This document shows positions 58,210 through 64,000 of a stretch of DNA of 64,000 nucleotides, in pieces. The stretch comes from Physella acuta (lineage: Eukaryota > Mollusca > Gastropoda > Physidae), in contig NW_026731571.1 of NCBI RefSeq assembly GCF_028476545.1, forward strand, positions 310,001 to 374,000. Reading direction: 5' to 3'. The notes beneath the pieces are model-generated. The model worked only from the letters and a program-made list of their open reading frames with translations, ran no database searches and had not been told where the DNA came from. Within the stretch, counting starts at the first letter, position 1; each line of letters opens with the position of its first letter. A program made the translations under genes and the position numbers.

Positions 58210-59790
58210 TTATTACCAAGGTGGATGGCAACGTTTTGTTTACTAGACAGGATGGCCACGTTTTGTTTACTAGACTGGATGGCAATGTTTTGTTTACCAA
58301 TGTGGATGGCCACGTTTTGTTTACTAGACAGGATGGCCACGTTTTGTTTACTAGACAAGATGGCCACGTTTTGTTTACTAGACTGGATGGCCACGTTTTG
58401 TTTACTAGACAAGATGGCAACGTTTTGTTTACCAATGTGGATGGCCACGTTTTGTTTACTAGACAGGATGGCCACGTTTTGTTTACTAGACAAGATGGCC
58501 ACGTTTTGTTTACTAGACAAGATGGCCACGTTTTGTTTACTAGACTGGATGGCCACGTTTTGTTTACTAGACAAGATGGCCACGTTTTCTTTACTAGACT
58601 GGATGGCCACGCTCTACTAGACTGGATGGCCGCGTTTTGTTTACTAGACTGGATGGCCACGTTCTACTAGACTAGATGGCCACGTTTTGTTTGCCAGGTT
58701 AGATTGTCACATTTTGTTTACCAATGTGGATGGCCACGTTTTGTTTACTAGACTGGATGGCCACGTTTTGTTTACTAGACAAGATGGCCACGTTTTCTTT
58801 ACTAGACTGGATGGCCACGCTCTACTAGACTGGATGGCAGCGTTTTGTTTACTAAACTGGATGGCCACGTTCTACTAGACTGGATGGCCACGTTTTGTTT
58901 GTCAGGTTAGATTGTCACATTTTGTTTACCAATGTGGATGGCCACGTTTTTTTTACTAGACAGGATGGCCACGTTTTGTTTACTAGACAAGATGGCCACG
59001 TTTTGTTTACTAGACAAGATGGCCACGTTTTGTTTACTAGACTGGATGGCCACGTTTTGTTTACTAGACAAGATGGCCACGTTTTCTTTACTAGACTGGA
59101 TGGCCACGCTCTACTAGACTGGATGGCCGCGTTTTGTTTACTAGACTGGATGGCCACGTTCTACTAGACTAGATGGCCACGTTTTGTTTGCCAGGTTAGA
59201 TTGTCACATTTTGTTTACCAATGTGGATGGCCACGTTTTGTTTACTAGACTGGATGGCCACGTTTTGTTTACTAGACAAGATGGCCACGTTTTCTTTACT
59301 AGACTGGATGGCCACGCTCTACTAGACTGGATGGCAGCGTTTTGTTTACTAAACTGGATGGCCACGTTCTACTAGACTGGATGGCCACGTTTTGTTTGTC
59401 AGGTTAGATTGTCACATTTTGTTTACCAATGTGGATGGCCACGTTTTTTTTACTAGACAGGATGGCCACGTTTTGTTTACTAGACAAGATGGCCACGTTT
59501 TGTTTACTAGACTGGATGGCCACGTTTTGTTTACTAGACAAGATGGCCACGTTTTGTTTACTAGACTGGATGGCCACGTTTTGTTTACTAGACTGGATGG
59601 CCACGTTTTGTTTACTAGACAAGATGGCCACGTTTTGTTTACTAGACAAGATGGCCACGTTTTGTTTACTAGACTGGATGGCCACGTTTTGTTTACTAGA
59701 CTGGATGGCCGCGTTTTGTTTACTAGACTGGATGGCCACGTTTTGTTTACTAGACTGGATGGCCACATTTTGTTTACCAATGTAAATTAC
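58210..59790. repeat. 27-bp array with a 497-bp higher-order repeat
   Basis: The unit is GATGGCCACGTTTTGTTTAC plus TAGACAG or TAGACTG. A marker block (GCCAGG or GTCAGG followed by TTAGATTGTCACATTTTG) lies at 58693, 58901, 59190 and 59398, so spacing is 208, 289, 208 and the two-block period is 497. The central part is a recent block duplication. The 9-codon unit keeps both strands open, with HVLFTRLDG- and NVAIQSSKQ-type repeats. These are rejected as genes. Confidence 0.98.
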
Positions 59791-60010
59791 CTAGAAGGTC
59801 ATTTGTTGGGTGATTTGTTTAAATTCCAAAATGACCTACTTTTGCTGTTGTTTTTTACCTATTCCAATGTTGACTTTTCCAGACTTTTGATGGGCATGTA
59901 TTCAAGTGTGGCATTAGCCAGTGAATAATTCATTGAAAGAAACAATGAAGGCAGTGTTAGCACAGTAGTCAGACGAGACATACCAGAGAGACAACAACAC
60001 AATGGTACGA
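59791..60010. other. Short unique spacer
   Basis: Nothing is recognised. Confidence 0.5.
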
Positions 60011-60325
60011 GACAGAGACAAGACAGATGGGCCATCAGGCCATTGGACAAGACAGAGACAAGAAAAATGGGCCATCAGGCCATGGGACAAGACAGAGACA
60101 ACAAGACAAATGGGCCATCAGCTATGGGACGAGACAGAAACAACATAACAGATGGGCCATCGGGCCATTGGACAAGACAGAGACAAGAAAAATGGGCCAT
60201 CAGGCCATGGGACAAAACAGAGACAAGACAAATGGGCCATCAGGCTATGGGACAAAACAGACAAGAAAAATGGGCCATCGGGCCATTGAACAAGACAGAC
60301 AACAAGACAAATGGGCCATCAGGCC
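60011..60325. repeat. About 40-bp tandem array, about 8 copies
   Basis: Units carry GACAAGACAGAGACAAGA, AAAATGGGCCATCAGGCCAT and GG, with lengths of 33-43. Confidence 0.94.
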
Positions 60326-60438
60326 ATAAAAGCAATCAAGTCTGTAGTGAGCAAAAAGCCAAGTTTAATTCTATTATAGAAAAATGTTACAGGAGTGGTC
60401 TTCGGATTTCACACAGTCCGTGACGTCATCTACCCGAC

Positions 60439-60506
60439 AGGCTGGCCTGGATTCGAACCGGTGCCTCTCCGCGTTGGAGAGTCCAGCTCTCGCCCTCGAC
60501 CAGCCC
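60439..60506 (-). repeat. tRNA-like sequence, probable SINE head
   Basis: On the minus strand the ends GGGCTGG and CCAGCCT can form a 7-bp acceptor-type stem, CTCTC and GAGAG form a 5-bp anticodon-type stem with a 7-base CAACGCG loop, and GGTTCGAATCC is a perfect B box. The base before the would-be ACG anticodon is A, not the invariant T, and the T stem has mismatches. It is therefore a tRNA-derived repeat or pseudogene rather than an active tRNA gene. Confidence 0.5.
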
Positions 60507-60560
60507 GTGCAGGGATGACTAGAGCTAGGTAAACATGCATAAATGATGTGAGTAGATAGT

Positions 60561-60660
60561 CGCGGCAAGCCTGGCGACTGCACTACCGGAAGTCGTCTGG
60601 GTCGTTGCCACTAGCAACCGGTGGCCGGAAATGGTGTCTGACAAGACCGGCTTGCCGCGA
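60561..60660. repeat. Inverted repeat around a short unique core
   Basis: TCGCGGCAAGCCTGG at about 60561-60575 faces its near reverse complement ACCGGCTTGCCGCGA at 60646-60660. The 70-base core holds GTTGCCACTAGCAAC (60604-60618). It could be the ends of a very small foldback element or chance. Confidence 0.5.
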
Positions 60661-60947
60661 TTTTAAAAAATAATTTGTTTTTAAGAAATGCATAATGAAA
60701 TAATAACAGTGACATGTGCTGAGAGAGTCAAGACATTCTCTTCATTATTGCAAGGGTTGGAAAAGACAAGTTCTAAAAATAGACGCAAGCCGGAGAGGGT
60801 TGCAGAGAGGAGAGTAAATAGGTACAACTACTCACATAACACACACATCTCCCACACACAGCCCCACCACACCCACACATCGTGCCTACTGCTCTAGTAA
60901 TGCATACAAGCAGCGGTCACGTGTCCGTCGTATATGTCAACAAATGC
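60661..60947. other. Unique sequence
   Basis: CA-rich over 60835-60885 and a CACGTG near 60925. No gene. Confidence 0.5.
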
Positions 60948-61015
60948 CACGCCTACACCATACAACCCAGCCATCAGAAGCCACGCCTACACCATACAAC
61001 CCAGCACTCAGATCC
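60948..61015. repeat. 34-bp direct duplication
   Basis: Both copies contain CCACGCCTACACCATACAAC, CCAGC. Confidence 0.95.
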
Positions 61016-61197
61016 AGAAAATTTCATCAAATATGGTCAGCAACAGGCCATCAAAAACTTGCAATCAAATATAATTTCATGTACACAATAACGTGTACAA
61101 ACCAGATGTGTCCGTACAAACGTGTACACGGACGAACGTGTACATACCACAGTACTTGGTGAGCCAAGATACACGCGCTAAAAGACGCCATGTATCT

Positions 61198-61372
61198 GCA
61201 GATAAAAGTGATCAATTAAACACAATCATACAATCCAGGTACCCGCAAATAAAAGTGATCAATTTAATTAAAACATTCATTCCAGGTACCCGCAAATAAA
61301 AGTAATCAATTAAAATCATCAAATCCAGGTACCCGCAAATAAAAGTGATCAATTAAACAAAAACATTCGAGC
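61198..61372. repeat. 43-53-bp tandem repeat, about 4 copies
   Basis: Each copy has CCAGGTACCCGCAAATAAAA and GTGATCAATTAAA, with variable A/T-rich linkers. Confidence 0.93.
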
Positions 61373-61445
61373 GTGAAATATGAAAATGAAAAATCACAAA
61401 AAAAATTGCTTATTAGATGGTCGGGACTGTCGCTTGCAACAACAC

Positions 61446-61483
61446 GTCTCCATGGCAACATAGCTAAACGTCTCCATGGCAAC
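61446..61483. promoter_or_regulatory. Paired RFX X-box-like sites
   Basis: GTCTCCATGGCAAC occurs at 61446-61459 and again at 61470-61483, 24 bases apart. The sequence fits the palindromic X-box recognised by RFX factors except at one position. Function is inferred from the motif only. It may also simply be a small duplication. Confidence 0.35.
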
Positions 61484-61606
61484 CGATAGTTTAACTATGA
61501 TGAAGTTGGTCAGGAATGCTTAGTTTGACTGTCAGCCAATTTTTTAAAAATGTGTTTAAAAAAGCCAAAATTGGCCGACACATCTTATGGGAATTCACTG
61601 GTCAAA

Positions 61607-61638
61607 CGGGAATTCCTACAGAAACCTAGGAATTCCCG
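61607..61638. promoter_or_regulatory. Perfect 12-bp hairpin overlapping kappa-B-like sites
   Basis: CGGGAATTCCTA and TAGGAATTCCCG flank an 8-base loop. Both arms match the GGGAATTCC form of Rel/NF-kappa-B sites, and a third GGGAATTCAC lies at 61590. It could be a terminator-like structure or protein site. Function unproven. Confidence 0.4.
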
Positions 61639-62984
61639 ATTAGGAATGGGAAAAACTATTTTGGAATTTAAACAAATCACCCAACAAATATTTCAAGCAT
61701 TAATTTAAAAAAAAAAAACTTAAAAGAAAAAATATCAATGGAAGGTATGGAATGCAGAAACTAGACTCGCCTGTACCACGTACAATAGGGCTTCGGTTAA
61801 AAGGAACTCCGTTTATAAGCAATGAAAAAACAAACCCGTGAATAGGAAATGTTGAATAAAATATTTGAACCAATCGGAAAACATGGACTAGATTTGTACT
61901 CGCGTACACGAGTCATATTTACACATGTGCCATTCAGGCGAGGGGAACACTGTGTACAGGGGCGTGTACAGCAGTGTGTACATAAATAATGTGTACAAAA
62001 TACCCAGACATTCAGATCAGACATCAAGATTCAGCAAGACAAACATCGTGATGTGGCTACATGATGTGAATACATCATTATCAACATCACTGTTGGTTAC
62101 ACAAGTTTAGTATTATGTAAAGGGAAAAAATGTGACTTATTAATATCAGTGTGCAAAAAGTTTAATTATTATGCTGGTTGTTAAATATTTAAATGATTAA
62201 AAAATGAAATGTACAAAATGTTGACACTTATACTAGCCAACATGCAGAAATCTGCATTAAAAAAATCCACTTGTATTTTCACTAGTACTTGTTTCAACTT
62301 TCAAAAGGCCAACATCCAGTTTTATGCAAAGTTAAAACCACTTTGATTTGGTCGTTGCAAGTGACAAAATCTGGCCAGTTTACTATTTACATTGCTAATA
62401 AACCATTTAAAAATCTCAGCATGAAAAAATATGTACACGAAAACATGAAAAGTCACAAGAAAGGGTCTAAAATATTTGGAATACAGTTTGGTTTCTTGGA
62501 TTGAGAATATTTTTTAAAACACGAAATTCTGTTAAAGCTATACTTAGATAAAGGGTATATTCATATTGCACATTCTCCGCAAGTAATATGCTAAAAGGGA
62601 TCCATGACTGAACACACATGTAACAACGCATGCATATATATGGGACTTTGTACATTTTGTTCTGGCCACCAATAATAAAGACACGACAGAGTTGCCATGT
62701 TGAATGATATATCAAATGGTTTTAAATATCATTTATAAAGACGTTACATATATTTTACAAGAGGTTAAAAAACATGTAAATGGAGCTAATAACCCGATTT
62801 CCTTGCCTATAGGCCAGTGGTAAAAATAGATGGGTGGTCCGTACGCCAATACGACAGCACGGAGCCATACAAATACATTGACTAGAACGCGAATGACTAA
62901 AAATAACTCGATGACCCGCTTTCTGCACATGGAGTTTAGGATTACACTGGTTAAGGTTGCTCTGGTTTTCTTTTTAAACGTGCG
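61639..62984. other. AT-rich unique sequence
   Basis: No tandem array or recognised element. Small open frames on both strands show no domain. This is the longest AT-rich repeat-free interval of the right part. Confidence 0.5.
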
Positions 62985-63105
62985 CTAGCTTATATATTAG
63001 ATGTGTGATCGTTTATATATTCGGTGTGTGATCGTTTATATACTCGGTGTGTGATCGTATATATATTACATGTGTGATCGTTTATATATCCAGAGTTTGG
63101 TAGTT
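62985..63105. repeat. 23-bp tandem repeat, about 5 copies
   Basis: The unit is GTGTGATCGTTTATATATTC plus GGT, diverging outward. Confidence 0.93.
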
Positions 63106-63516
63106 TAGATTTTATATCAGGTAATTTTAGATGTGTGCTAATTCTCCAGCGTGTGATAATTTAGATATTCGGTTGTTTAGATTTAAGAAGAGTGCTAGTT
63201 TTGATTAGTTGGAGGAAAGGGGGGGGGGGTGCACATTAATTTTAAGGCAATATAGAATTTGTTAAAATACACAAAAACAGAATAAGGTCAACAATACTAT
63301 TACCCCTAGAGCCAATAGGAAAATCTGCATAACACAATCACGTGGTACATCTGTATCGACATGCTGGTTTTAACGTCTGCTCTGCTGCCAGTGTGTGACT
63401 AGATGAGGGGAATTCCCGCCATTTTTGGTGAGATATAAATAATTATTCTAAGGGTGGGGGTAGGAGGGGTGGCTAGATATCCCAGAGGTTCTAATTATAA
63501 AAAGACCAATGATACT
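63106..63516. other. Unique sequence with a short G run
   Basis: G run near 63219-63228 and CACGTG near 63342. No gene. Confidence 0.5.
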
Positions 63517-63835
63517 AAAGGTATACCACCAATATACTGCAGGTATACCGATGTATACTGCAGGTATACCACTGTATACTGCAGGTATACCGATATATAC
63601 TGCAGGTATACCACTTTATACTGCAGGTATACCACCAATACACTGCAGGTATACCACCAATACACTGCAGGTATACTGAAATATACTGCAGGTATACCGA
63701 AATATACTGCAGGTATACCACCAATATACTGCAGGTATACCACCAATATACTGCAGGTATACCACCAATATACTGCAGGTATACCACTTTATACTGCAGG
63801 TATACCACCAATATACTGCAGGTATACCACCAGTG
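63517..63835. repeat. 22-bp tandem array, about 14.5 copies
   Basis: The unit is GGTATACCACCAATATACTG plus CA, with CACTTTATACTG, GATGTATACTG and GAAATATACTG variants. Every unit has a CTGCAGGTATAC junction. Minus-strand frames with Trp/Tyr/Cys repeats are artefacts. Confidence 0.97.
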
Positions 63836-64000
63836 CACACATCAACAAAGACAAAACATTTGATGATACAACACAGAGCCATGGGCGCCACACAGGCCCC
63901 AAACAACTTCTATCACAGTCGAGCCTTCTCCAGTTGCCATTGACCATTTCCTTCCTGAGGTCATCCCACGTGTCGAATCTTAGAGTTTTTCAGCGTGTGT
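63836..64000. other. Unique sequence to window end
   Basis: No gene is recognised. CACGTG lies near 63968. Confidence 0.5.

Noticed and set aside
58134-59928. Frames of about 120-178 codons on both strands
   Set aside because: The 27-bp unit keeps frames open. The tail outside the array (after 59790) is only about 45 codons and unrecognised.

Overview
The window looks like gene-poor chromosomal DNA from a gastropod mollusc. The best evidence is a 5'-truncated copy of a SINE family that I recall as common in gastropod genomes (43509-43672, with target-site duplications) and a second fragment of it at 1415-1454. Dense CACGTG palindromes, long poly-G/poly-C runs and very many private minisatellites fit that reading. 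The taxonomic call is inference from memory, not a database result. I see no bacterial, organellar or viral gene and no complete protein-coding gene.

The layout is a mosaic of more than 60 tandem arrays, most with a unit found nowhere else in the window, separated by short unique or AT-rich stretches. The largest are a 20-bp satellite (6667-9745), a 27-bp array (32388-34432), a 27-bp array with a 497-bp higher-order period (58210-59790), a 34-bp array (37203-38748), a 23-bp array (23667-25132), a 38-bp array (25725-26972), a nearly perfect 8-bp array (49661-50822) and a 55-bp minisatellite of about 22 copies (4404-5607). Almost all long open reading frames are by-products of these arrays: the same sequence is open on both strands, or in several frames, with periodic peptide.

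Dispersed elements are few but informative. There is a decayed hAT-type DNA transposon with an 8-bp target duplication (10358-11289), a foldback/MITE element with ~140-bp near-identical arms (30188-30563), a dispersed family ('A') with copies at 368-501, 2893-3085 and 57945-58115 plus shorter relics, a possible older family ('B') at 340-600 and 27780-27880, and four tRNA-like sequences that are probably SINE heads. Several poly-G or (TA)n tracts sit at fixed positions inside these elements, which suggests that transposon ends seed some of the simple repeats.

The only possible coding sequence is three short exon-like segments (47257-47387 plus strand, 57255-57345 plus strand, 53430-53512 minus strand), all low confidence. 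If any is real, much of the window would be intron of one or more large genes. Non-repetitive islands carry motif-like sites (RFX X-box, CTCF-like, kappa-B-like, E-box) that might be regulatory. I found no multi-gene system. The unusual feature is the density and local origin of the tandem arrays.
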